Below are positions 17,476 through 25,327 of a stretch of 64,000 nucleotides of DNA, piece by piece. The stretch comes from Pseudooceanicola aestuarii (GTDB lineage: Bacteria > Pseudomonadota > Alphaproteobacteria > Rhodobacterales > Rhodobacteraceae). How positions within the stretch are numbered: position 1 is the stretch's first letter; every line of letters starts with the position of its first letter. The translations under genes were made by a program, and so were the position numbers. The stretch is taken from NCBI RefSeq assembly GCF_010614805.1, contig NZ_JAAFZC010000001.1, forward strand, positions 62,001 through 126,000, written 5' to 3'. The notes below the pieces were generated by a model that was not told the origin of the DNA, made no database searches, and saw only the letters and a list, made by a program, of their open reading frames with translations.

Positions 17476-17967
17476 TTACGCGGCACCGGGCATCTTCAGC
17501 ACGATGCAGGTGGTGGAGCCGGTGGCATAGAGTTTCCCATCCTCCACCCCGCGAATTTCACCAATGGCGATACCGGTAGAGCGGCCGACATGCTGGGCTG
17601 TTCCGATCGCCCGGACCTCCCTCCCGATCGGAACAGAGCGCAGGATGTTGATCTTGTATTCCAGCGTCGTGTAGGCGTGGCCGGGCGGCAGCCGGGTGCA
17701 GATCGCGCAGGCCATGCAGCTGTCCAGCAGCGTGCCGTACCAACCGCCATGCACTGTGCCCATCGGGTTCACGGCCATCGCGGTAGGCGCACCGGAAAAG
17801 ACCACCATACCATCCTCCGCCTCGGTCAGGCGATAGCCCAGAAGCGCGCCGATGCCCTTCTTGTCGAACTCCGCGTCCTGCCCGGGCAGCATCTGGCGCA
17901 TGTAGTCCAGCCCGTTGATATCGGGGCTGCCCAGGGGCACCTTTGTCAGCAGCTGGTTGTCGCTCAT
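17476..17967 (-). CDS. PaaI family hotdog thioesterase
   Basis: 163 residues of the PaaI/YigI hotdog group. The central helix motif is MGTVHGGWYGTLLDSCMACAI near residue 70-90 with conserved His-Gly-Gly, followed by YTTLEYKINILRSVPIGREV and the closing GSTTCIVLKM. The family hydrolyses CoA thioesters, often aromatic or stalled ones. No aromatic degradation genes are close, so the substrate is unknown. GGAGGACACGGCA precedes the ATG. It is the minus-strand neighbour of metF, 81 bases downstream of it. Confidence 0.9.
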   Translation of the reverse strand: MSDNQLLTKVPLGSPDINGLDYMRQMLPGQDAEFDKKGIGALLGYRLTEAEDGMVVFSGAPTAMAVNPMGTVHGGWYGTLLDSCMACAICTRLPPGHAYTTLEYKINILRSVPIGREVRAIGTAQHVGRSTGIAIGEIRGVEDGKLYATGSTTCIVLKMPGAA

Positions 17968-18048
17968 TGCCGTGTCCTCCGCTCTCTCCTGCGCAGGCTA
18001 TTTGCGCAACGCGGAAGGATCAACCGCAGAGCGGAGGGGACGCGGCGT

Positions 18049-18915
18049 TCAGGCCACGTTCTCCAGCGTGACATCGGGCGCGACACCCAGGGCATGGCAG
18101 ACATCGCGGGTCAGTTCCGGCCGGTTGAGCGTGTAGAAATGCAGCGTTTCCACCCCTTCGGCGATCAGCTTGGAACACATCTCGGTGCACAGGGCGGTGG
18201 CCAGCAGATCCTCACGCCCGTCGCGGGCGGCCTTCTCGAAGGCGTCGTCCAGCCAGGCGGGCACATCAGTGCCACAGCGCAGGGCGAAATTGCGCGCGCC
18301 CTTCCAGTTCTCGATCGGGAAGATGCCGGGGATCACAGGCTTGTCGATCCCGGCCTTGTCACAGGCGTCGCGAAACCGCAGGAAGGTATCGGTTTCAAAG
18401 AAGAACTGGGTGATGGCCTCGTCCGCGCCGGCCTGGAATTTGCGCTTCAACCATGCGACATCGGCGGCGGTGTCGGCGGCATCGGGATGCGGCTCGGGAT
18501 AGGCGCCGACGCGGATGGTGAATTTGCCACGCTCGGCCAATGCCTGCACCAGATCAACCGAATTGGCGAAACCGCCGGGATGCACTGAAAAGGCGCCCTG
18601 CCCCTTGGGCGGGTCGCCGCGCAGGGCCACCAGCTCGGTCACGCCTGCCTCGGCGAAACTGTCGGCGATGGCCAGCGTCTCGTCCTTGGTGGCATTCACG
18701 CAGGTCAGGTGGGCGGCGACGTTCAGACCCATGTGCTTGTGCAGGGTGGCGACGGCATCGCGGGTCAGGTCCCGCGTCGTGCCCCCCGCGCCATAGGTCA
18801 CGGAGACAAAGCGCGGCGCCAGCGGGGCAAGGACATTCACCGTGTCCCACAGGCGGAACGACGCCTCCAGCGACTGGGGCGGAAAGAATTCAAACGACAC
18901 GTCAGGCGTGGTCAT
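18049..18915 (-). CDS. metF: 5,10-methylenetetrahydrofolate reductase
   Basis: 288 residues, full family length. It reduces methylenetetrahydrofolate to methyltetrahydrofolate with an FAD cofactor, supplying the methyl group for methionine synthesis. Family marks are the opening SFEFFPPQS with the catalytic Glu, VSVTYGAGGT near residue 38-47, LVALRGDPPKG and DEAITQFFFE. The ATG at 18915 follows GGGAG and gives the usual N-terminus; an upstream frame to 18963 would add sixteen untypical residues. It is divergent from metR with 94 bases between starts, the classical MetR-controlled layout. Confidence 0.97.
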   Translation of the reverse strand: MTTPDVSFEFFPPQSLEASFRLWDTVNVLAPLAPRFVSVTYGAGGTTRDLTRDAVATLHKHMGLNVAAHLTCVNATKDETLAIADSFAEAGVTELVALRGDPPKGQGAFSVHPGGFANSVDLVQALAERGKFTIRVGAYPEPHPDAADTAADVAWLKRKFQAGADEAITQFFFETDTFLRFRDACDKAGIDKPVIPGIFPIENWKGARNFALRCGTDVPAWLDDAFEKAARDGREDLLATALCTEMCSKLIAEGVETLHFYTLNRPELTRDVCHALGVAPDVTLENVA

Positions 18916-18962
18916 GGCGGTAGCTCCCTCGCGTTCAGGCCCTTGTGGCAGGGCGACGTCCA

Positions 18963-18975
18963 TGAAACAACCTCA
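18963..18975. promoter_or_regulatory. Candidate MetR binding site
   Basis: TGAAACAACCTCA lies in the metF-metR divergent region. It fits the MetR consensus TGAA-N5-TTCA with one mismatch and has the preferred A/T at its centre. A perfect ten-base palindrome CATGATCATG at 18986-18995 is next to it and could be part of a second LysR-type site. The assignment is by pattern only. Confidence 0.5.
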
Positions 18976-19009
18976 TAATCCTCACCATGATCATGAGCTG
19001 AGCTTCAAG

Positions 19010-19912
19010 ATGCACATAGAGCTGCGGCACCTCAGGACAATTCAGGCCATCCACGAGGCGGGCGGGTTGGCCCGTGCGGCGGATGTTCTGAACATAACAC
19101 AATCGGCGCTGTCCCATCAAATCCGCGGGATCGAGGACCAGGCCGGGGTGGAATTGTTCGTCCGCCGGTCCAAGCCGATGCGCCTGTCCGCCGCCGGCCA
19201 GCGGATGCTGCGGGCCGCCCGCAAGATCCTCCCCGAGGTGGAGGCGCTGGCCGCCGAATTCGCCCATCTGCGCGACGGCAGCGCCGGGAGGCTGCATATC
19301 GCGCTGGAATGCCATGCCTGCTATGAATGGCTGTTCCCGGTGCTGGAATTGTTCCGCCGCGCCTGGGGCGACATCGACGTCGACATCCGGCCCGGCCTGT
19401 CCTTTGCCGCGCTGGATGCCCTGCACCGGGAGGAGGTCGACCTGGTCATCAGTTCCGACCCGGAAGACGGGCCGGATTGCGATTTCGCGCCACTGTTCGA
19501 CTATTCTCCGACCTTTGTCGCGGCGGCCGATCATCCGCTGGGCGCGCGCGGCTTCATCACCGCCGAGGATCTGGTGGACCAGACCCTGCTGACCTACCCG
19601 GTGGAGCGGGGGCGGCTGGACGTGGCCAAGCTGCTACTGGATCCGGCGGGGCTGGACCCGGCGGGCTGGCGGCAGGTGGAGCTGACGGAAATGATCCTGA
19701 TGCTGGTTGCCTCCGGGCGCGGGGTATCGGTGCTGCCCGACTGGGTGCTGCGCGGCGCCCGCGCCAGCCGCGAATTCGTCACGCGCCCGCTGGGCCCCAC
19801 CGGCCTGTCGCGCCGCATGTATGCCGCCACCCGTGCGGGACAGGCCGCGACCCCCTACATCGCCCATTTCATCCGTCTCGCCCGGACGGAGGCGGTAAAA
19901 CTGCAACGCTAG
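19010..19912 (+). CDS. metR: LysR-type regulator of methionine biosynthesis
   Basis: 300 residues. The N-terminal winged helix-turn-helix reads LRHLRTIQAIHEAGGLARAA followed by QSALSHQI, nearly the E. coli MetR pattern. The effector domain keeps the MetR-specific ALECHACYEWLFPVLE near residue 100 and TYPVERGRLDV near 200. MetR uses homocysteine as co-effector to activate methionine genes. It is divergent from metF, a likely target. Its 3' end overlaps the convergent histidine kinase gene by four bases. The ATG at 19010 fits family length; the Shine-Dalgarno is poor (GAGCTGAG). Confidence 0.93.
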   Translation: MHIELRHLRTIQAIHEAGGLARAADVLNITQSALSHQIRGIEDQAGVELFVRRSKPMRLSAAGQRMLRAARKILPEVEALAAEFAHLRDGSAGRLHIALECHACYEWLFPVLELFRRAWGDIDVDIRPGLSFAALDALHREEVDLVISSDPEDGPDCDFAPLFDYSPTFVAAADHPLGARGFITAEDLVDQTLLTYPVERGRLDVAKLLLDPAGLDPAGWRQVELTEMILMLVASGRGVSVLPDWVLRGARASREFVTRPLGPTGLSRRMYAATRAGQAATPYIAHFIRLARTEAVKLQR

Positions 19913-22599
19913 GCGCCGGGCAGCGTCGGGGACGGGTGCAGCGGCAGGCTGACCCGGAACGCCGCCCCCCCCTGCCCCGGCAGGTAGGTGATGGATCCGC
20001 CCAGCCGGGCCATGATCTCCCGGCAGATGGCAAGGCCAAGCCCGGCACCGCCGACCTTCGGCTCTCCGATACGGGAAAATTTCTCGAAGATCAGGTTGTG
20101 CTGCGCGGTAGCGATACCCGCGCCGTTGTCGATGAAATCGACCAGCAGCATGTCGCCCGCGCGCCGCGCGGTGATCCGCAATTCAGGATCGGACGCGGTG
20201 CAATATTTGCGCGCATTGGCGATCAGGTTGATGAACACCTGCGCCAGCCGGTCGGTATCGGTTGCGATTTCCGTCTCCTCGCCCTCGGGCTGACGGATGA
20301 CGCGCAGCGGGACGTCCGTCTGCCCGGCGGCGGCCAAAGCGCGGTCCAGGATCACCCGCAGGGAGGTGCGGCGGATATCAAGGCTGACGCGGGCATTTTC
20401 CAGCACCGACAAATCCAGAAGGTCATCCAGCAACCGCGTCAGGCGGCCGGCCTCCTCTTGCATGATGGCGGCATATCGGGCCTTTTGCGGCGCGCTGAGG
20501 CGGTCATCATCGCGCAGGATCTCCGAAAAGGACCGGATGGAGGTCATCGGCGTGCGCAGCTCATGGCTGATCTGACTGAGAAAGGCATCCTTCTGCACCG
20601 ACAGCTCCGTCAGTTTCTCGTTGGCCTTGCGCAGCTGCCGAGCGGTGCGGGCAAGCTCGTCCGACTTGGCCTCCAGCTGGTTGGAATATTCCATGATCTG
20701 CGCCGTCTCGTCCGCCACGGCCATCAGATCCTCGACAGAGACGGAGGCCCCGCCGACGATCTGGCCGACCATGGCATGGGCCGCCGCCGCCCCGACGGAG
20801 CCTGACAGCTCCCGCTCCAGCGATTGCAGGAAGTCGGCGGTGGGATCGGGCAGGTAGCCGCTCACGCCCTGGCGCGCGGCCTCGCGCCGGAACAGGGTTT
20901 GCGCCTCCACCGGGCCCAGGATGCGCTGCGCCATGATCATCAGGTCCTCGCTTTGCGCGACGCCCCCGGTCCAGCCGCGCGGCGTGCCGGAATGGGCATA
21001 GACATTGACGAATTGCGCGCCCTGCAACCGCTCCATCGGCGAGGGAAAGGAAAACAGCGAAACGGTGATGAACAGCGCCGCATTCAGCATCAGCGACCAC
21101 AGCACACCGTGCACCAGAGGATCCAGCCCCGCGATCCCGAACAGCGCTCGCGGCCGCAGCCAGCCCAGTCCGAACGGCCCCTGCGCCAGCACGTCGCGCG
21201 GCACGATCACGTCGGCGCCGAAGGACGGCAGGAACAGGCACCAGACCCAGATCGCAAAGCCGGTCGCCAGCCCGGCCAGCGCGCCGTTGCGCGTCGCCCC
21301 GCGCCAGAAGATCCCGCCCAGCAGCGCCGGCAGGAACTGCGCCACCCCGGAAAAGGAAATCAACCCGATGGCGGCCAGCGCCTCCCCCCCGCCGGTGATC
21401 CGGTAATAGAGGTATCCCAAACCCAGCACCCCCACGATGGAGGCCCGCCGCGCCAGCAGCACCACACTGCGCACATCGCCCGACACCATCGCCCCGACCC
21501 CGTTGCGCCGCAGCCAAAGCGGCATGACGATATGGTTCGACACCATGGTCGACAGCGCGATCGCCGCCACGATCACCATCGAGGTGGCCGAGGAAAAGCC
21601 TCCCAGAAACGACAGCATGGCCAGCCGGGTTTCGCCCTCCATCAGGGGGACGGTCAGGACGAACATGTCCGGGTTGGACCCCGTCGGCAACCGCGACAGC
21701 CCGGCCACGGCGATGGGGATGACGAAGAGGCTCATCAGCATGACGTAGCTGGGAAAGGCCCAGGAGGCGGTGCGCAGGTGGCGTTCGTCCTGGTTTTCCA
21801 CCACCAGAACCTGGAACATGCGCGGCAGGCAAAGGAACGCCGCCGCCGACAGCAGGATCAGCCCGGCCCAGCGGTCATTCTGCATCGACCAGGTGCCCAG
21901 TGGAGAGGCGTCGATCGCCGCCAGAGTGCCCGCGACCCCGCCGCCCAGCCCCCAGACGACGTAGACCCCCACCGCCAGCAGGGCGCAAAGCTTGACCACC
22001 GCCTCCAGCGCGATGGCCATGACGACACCGTTGTGCCGTTCGTTCACGTCCAGGTTCCGGGTGCCGAAGATGACGGTGAAGAACGCCAGCCCCGTCGCCA
22101 CCCAGAAGGCTGAGAATTGCGATTTCTCCAGGTCCGGGGTGGTCGGGTCGGCGGCGGCGAAGATGGCAAAGCTTTGCGTAACCGATTGCAATTGAAGCGC
22201 GATATAGGGGGTGGTGCCGACCACCGCGATCAGGGTGACAAAAACGGCGAGCAGGTTGCTCTTGCCATAGCGCGAGGAGATCAGGTCCGCGACCGAGGTG
22301 ATCCGCTGGGACCGGCCGATGCGGACGATCTTGCGCAGGGCCCAGAACCAGCCGATCATCACCAGCGACGGGCCGATGTAGATCGTCAGGTATTCCAGCC
22401 CCGACCGCGCCGCGTAGCCGACGGCGCCGTAAAACGTCCAGGCCGTACAATAGATCGATAGCGACAGCGTGTAGACGGCCGGAGAGCGGAACCAGCTGCC
22501 CTGCCCCCGCCGCGCCGCCCGTTCGGCCCAGAAGGCGACCAGGAACAGGATCGCCACATAGACCAGGCAGACCGCAACCAAAACGTTGAGCGACGCCAT
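19909..22599 (-). CDS. Sodium:solute symporter-histidine kinase fusion (CbrA/CrbS type)
   Basis: 896 residues. The first 500 or so form a sodium/solute symporter domain with about 12-13 membrane helices, including SIYCTAWTFYGAVGY near residue 48. A linker resembling the STAC domain follows (LMIMAQRILGPVEAQ onward, about 560-640), then a coiled segment. The kinase part has the H-box FLSQISHELRTPMTSIR with His679, the N-box NLIANARKY, and the G-boxes DNGAGI and GGAGLGLAICREI. Relatives sense and may move organic acids: CrbS controls acetate use and CbrA histidine/carbon balance. It follows a membrane protein gene with one-base overlap and forms an operon with the receiver gene. Confidence 0.95.
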   Translation of the reverse strand: MASLNVLVAVCLVYVAILFLVAFWAERAARRGQGSWFRSPAVYTLSLSIYCTAWTFYGAVGYAARSGLEYLTIYIGPSLVMIGWFWALRKIVRIGRSQRITSVADLISSRYGKSNLLAVFVTLIAVVGTTPYIALQLQSVTQSFAIFAAADPTTPDLEKSQFSAFWVATGLAFFTVIFGTRNLDVNERHNGVVMAIALEAVVKLCALLAVGVYVVWGLGGGVAGTLAAIDASPLGTWSMQNDRWAGLILLSAAAFLCLPRMFQVLVVENQDERHLRTASWAFPSYVMLMSLFVIPIAVAGLSRLPTGSNPDMFVLTVPLMEGETRLAMLSFLGGFSSATSMVIVAAIALSTMVSNHIVMPLWLRRNGVGAMVSGDVRSVVLLARRASIVGVLGLGYLYYRITGGGEALAAIGLISFSGVAQFLPALLGGIFWRGATRNGALAGLATGFAIWVWCLFLPSFGADVIVPRDVLAQGPFGLGWLRPRALFGIAGLDPLVHGVLWSLMLNAALFITVSLFSFPSPMERLQGAQFVNVYAHSGTPRGWTGGVAQSEDLMIMAQRILGPVEAQTLFRREAARQGVSGYLPDPTADFLQSLERELSGSVGAAAAHAMVGQIVGGASVSVEDLMAVADETAQIMEYSNQLEAKSDELARTARQLRKANEKLTELSVQKDAFLSQISHELRTPMTSIRSFSEILRDDDRLSAPQKARYAAIMQEEAGRLTRLLDDLLDLSVLENARVSLDIRRTSLRVILDRALAAAGQTDVPLRVIRQPEGEETEIATDTDRLAQVFINLIANARKYCTASDPELRITARRAGDMLLVDFIDNGAGIATAQHNLIFEKFSRIGEPKVGGAGLGLAICREIMARLGGSITYLPGQGGAAFRVSLPLHPSPTLPGA

Positions 22600-23270
22600 C
22601 AGTCACGGCTCCCGGACAGATGCGGCCGTGCGGAGTTGGGACCGGCGGACCCGCATTCCCGCGCAGCGGCAGGAGCGGAAGTAGTGGGCGCGGGGGCGGC
22701 AGGAGCGGCACATGTGGGGTCGACGCGGGCGGCGGCGGCGGATGGCGCGGATGGGCCGCCTGCCCCAGCCGGGACAGGAACCACAGGTTGCGCGGGCAAC
22801 GGCTCCGCACGCGGGTCGACCTCGGAAGGTGCAACGGCGGACGGGGCATTTTCGAAGGCTGAAACAGGGGGCATGTCAACGACAGCCGGGGAACCTGCGG
22901 GCGGGGCCTCTGCGGATGGCAATTGCGCAGTTTGGGGCCCTGCGGACGGCGCTGCGGTCGACGGTGCCACCGCAGGCGGCCCCACCGGTGGCGGTGGAAG
23001 GGGCGGGTCCAGCGGCGGAGCGTCCTCGCCCTCCTCAGGCAGGACGCGGGACAGCAGCGCGGCCACCCCGGACAGCACCGCCCAGACCCCGAAGATGTAG
23101 ATCATGGCAAAGGCCGTGCCCGGCGCCGTCTCTCCCTGTTGCGGCCACATTAGCGGAACCGCCCACAGCGCAACCCCGAGGATCGGCAGCAGCCGCGCCG
23201 CATCCATGAAACGCCGCACGCGGTAGGACCGGCGTTCCAGGAACAGGCGACGGTGGGGGGCCTTGCTCAT
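22599..23270 (-). CDS. Small membrane protein with Pro/Ala-rich tail
   Basis: 223 residues. The first 90 hold a basic N-terminus (RRLFLERRSYRVRRFMDAAR) and two membrane helices around residues 27-43 and 52-73. The remaining 130 are Pro, Ala and Val rich, low complexity and probably disordered. I do not recognise the family; the two-helix head is often seen beside symporter-type kinases in this order. It overlaps the receiver gene by four bases (ATGA) and the kinase gene by one (TGATG), so all three should be translated together. It may assist signal transfer or assembly of the kinase; that is a guess from position. Confidence 0.75.
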   Translation of the reverse strand: MSKAPHRRLFLERRSYRVRRFMDAARLLPILGVALWAVPLMWPQQGETAPGTAFAMIYIFGVWAVLSGVAALLSRVLPEEGEDAPPLDPPLPPPPVGPPAVAPSTAAPSAGPQTAQLPSAEAPPAGSPAVVDMPPVSAFENAPSAVAPSEVDPRAEPLPAQPVVPVPAGAGGPSAPSAAAARVDPTCAAPAAPAPTTSAPAAARECGSAGPNSARPHLSGSRD

Positions 23271-23659
23271 CTCCCGTCGGGGGTGCCGTCGCGAGCGCCG
23301 ATCAGGTCGTTCACGGCTTCCAGCACCTCGGCATTGGAGAACGGCTTGGTCATGAAGCGGCTGGCCCCTGCGGCGACGGCCAGGTCGCGGTCCCGGCTTT
23401 GCCCGCGCGCCGTCAGCATCAGCACCGGCAGATCCCGCGCCATGGCACTGGCGCGCAGTTCCTTCAGGATGTCATAGCCCGAGCGCCCCGGCAGCATCAC
23501 GTCCAGGATCACCAGGTCGGGCTGGCGCGCCTGCACCGCCGCCACCGCATCGACGCCGTTGGAATGCGTGGCCACCCGCCAGCCATCCCGCGACAGGATG
23601 AAACTGATGGCCTCGATAATGTTCTGTTCGTCCTCGATCAACAGGACTGTTTTGGACAC
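23267..23659 (-). CDS. Receiver-only response regulator
   Basis: 130 residues forming a single CheY-like receiver and nothing else. The acidic pocket is IEDEQ at residues 8-12, the phosphoacceptor is Asp53 in LVILDVMLPGRSG, with Thr83 and Lys105 (FMTKPF) completing the switch. There is no DNA-binding output domain. In related systems, CrbR and CbrB carry one, so here the signal must pass to another protein. It is the first gene of the minus-strand operon with the membrane protein and the symporter-kinase, and lies 69 bases downstream of the XRE regulator gene. Confidence 0.95.
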   Translation of the reverse strand: MSKTVLLIEDEQNIIEAISFILSRDGWRVATHSNGVDAVAAVQARQPDLVILDVMLPGRSGYDILKELRASAMARDLPVLMLTARGQSRDRDLAVAAGASRFMTKPFSNAEVLEAVNDLIGARDGTPDGR

Positions 23660-23728
23660 GCAGATCCCCCTCCCCTGCGCCGTCTCCCCCGTGGCGCCCG
23701 ACCTTTAAGCCGGAAACGCCGCGCCAAG

Positions 23729-25108
23729 TCAAAACCCATCCGTCAGGATTGACGGCTCCCGACGGGCCGGACAGGTCGATTTCTGGCAGATCCGACAGGT
23801 CACGCCAACGTGCTGCGCGGCCTCCGCGGTGGCCGCGCCAGGCAGATCCACCGGACCGCTGGCGGCCCGGATCAGCATATGCGCGGCGAAATCGGGCGCG
23901 CGGTCCGCGACGGGCGGCCCCTGCGGCGTGGCGATGGCATGCACCGCAAAGACCCCTTCGGTCCGGCCCGCCAATCGCAGATGATCGCGCAGCGGTGTCA
24001 TCGGGCGGGACAGGGCCCGAAACAGCGGCCAAAGCGGACAGGCCGCCCCGAACCGGGGCAGCGGGAATTCCGCCAGCGGCTTGCGAAAGGTGAGGGTGCC
24101 GGACGCGTCGCAGATCACCAGCCCCAGCTGCCCCAGTCCCCGGGCGGCAAGCGCCTCGGCCGGCAGGGTGGCAAGGCGGCGCATTACCCGGGCGATATCG
24201 GCCTCCAGCGCATGGGCCAGCGCCACGGGGTCCGGCCCTGTCGGCCCGCCCCCGGCCCGCGCCGCCCCCGGCACCGCATCCAGCGCCGCCAGCAAATCCG
24301 CCTGCGGCAACCGCGCGGCATCGGCGGCGTAGAGGTGCAGGTGGCGGCGCAGGATGAAGCGGGCGGCGGCGGTGCCCAGCTCTCCCTCCGTCTCGGACAG
24401 CAGGGCCTCGATGGCCGCTTTGCCCGCGCCCGGCACCTCAAGAGCTGCCAGGTGATAGGCCCGGCGGTCGAGATACCGGGCGACGTCCTCCTGCGGGGAG
24501 TCCTGCGCCGTCTCCCGCGTCTGGCCCATATCCAACTCCGCCACCAGGCGCTGCGCCCCCTCTGCCAGGCGCTGGCTGTCCTCGGTGATGTTGCGGTGAA
24601 ACCGGTGCTGCCATTCGGGTTCCAGCGCGTCTTCGCCCACCAGGATCTCGGCGGCGGAATGGATCGCGGTAACAGTCGACAGAACCTCGTGCAGGGAGGC
24701 CGCCAGATGCGGATCATGGGCCAGCCGGTCGGTCAGTGCCTCCACCTCCTGTTCCAGCCCCTCGGCGCGGGAATGTTCGTCGGACAACAGCCGGGCCCAG
24801 CCCGGAAACCGTCCGGCGAATTCATCCAGCCGCGCCACCTCGGCCCCGGCGCGGGGGCGGGCGGCGGCAGCGTCGCGCAGGGTGGCGATCAGCGCCTCTT
24901 CGGCGCCTTCGGACAGGGTGGCGGGCTCCACCTCCAGCGCGGCGGCGATGAGCAACAGCAGCTTTCCGCCGATTCTGCGCCGGTTGTGTTCGATGAGATT
25001 GAGATAGGAAGGGGAAATCCCGACCCGACGCGCCAGATCCGCCTGCCGCACCCCCTGCCCCATCCGCCGTTCGCGAATGCGGGAGCCTGTCAATGTTGAT
25101 CGCGCCAT
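23729..25108 (-). CDS. XRE-family regulator of short-chain acyl metabolism (RamB/ScfR type)
   Basis: 459 residues. The N-terminal XRE helix-turn-helix reads RIRERRMGQGVRQADLARR followed by GISPSYLNLIEHNRRRIGG. A long helical middle follows, and the C-terminus ends with a Cys cluster, VTCRICQKSTCPARREPSI. This architecture matches RamB, PrpC-region and ScfR regulators that act on acetate, propionate and glyoxylate genes through acyl-CoA signals. The Cys cluster could bind metal. I use the ATG at 25108; the frame extends to 25150. It is divergent from the ABC transporter operon across 219 AT-rich bases and so is placed to control both itself and the transporter. Confidence 0.9.
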   Translation of the reverse strand: MARSTLTGSRIRERRMGQGVRQADLARRVGISPSYLNLIEHNRRRIGGKLLLLIAAALEVEPATLSEGAEEALIATLRDAAAARPRAGAEVARLDEFAGRFPGWARLLSDEHSRAEGLEQEVEALTDRLAHDPHLAASLHEVLSTVTAIHSAAEILVGEDALEPEWQHRFHRNITEDSQRLAEGAQRLVAELDMGQTRETAQDSPQEDVARYLDRRAYHLAALEVPGAGKAAIEALLSETEGELGTAAARFILRRHLHLYAADAARLPQADLLAALDAVPGAARAGGGPTGPDPVALAHALEADIARVMRRLATLPAEALAARGLGQLGLVICDASGTLTFRKPLAEFPLPRFGAACPLWPLFRALSRPMTPLRDHLRLAGRTEGVFAVHAIATPQGPPVADRAPDFAAHMLIRAASGPVDLPGAATAEAAQHVGVTCRICQKSTCPARREPSILTDGF

Positions 25109-25327
25109 TTGGGTTTTTCCCGGCAGTTTCAAGACGTTTCTGCACTGCAAAATAACATTTTTACAGAATTTCGAAATCTTCTGTATATTTGTTTACAAAA
25201 AAATCGTTCAGATGAAAGCAGTTGTTGCGCAATTTTCTTGTCCCTTGCCATAATTCGTTTGCACAGCTGTGCATTGCGAACCTGGGCAGAGGAGGTCCGG
25301 GACGCTGCCATCAAGGGAGGAACCTTT
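25109..25327. promoter_or_regulatory. Divergent AT-rich promoter region with palindromes
   Basis: 219 bases between the XRE regulator and the binding-protein gene, far richer in A/T than the rest of the window. It holds a perfect 14-base palindrome TGCACAGCTGTGCA at 25260-25273, TTGCGCAA at 25225-25232, TTTGTTTACAAA at 25188-25199, and TGCACTGCAAAAT at 25141-25153. Several resemble the TTTGCAAA-type sites of RamB-like regulators. GGGAGG near 25317 is the ribosome binding site of the plus-strand gene. Which element is bound by which protein cannot be told from sequence alone. Confidence 0.6.
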
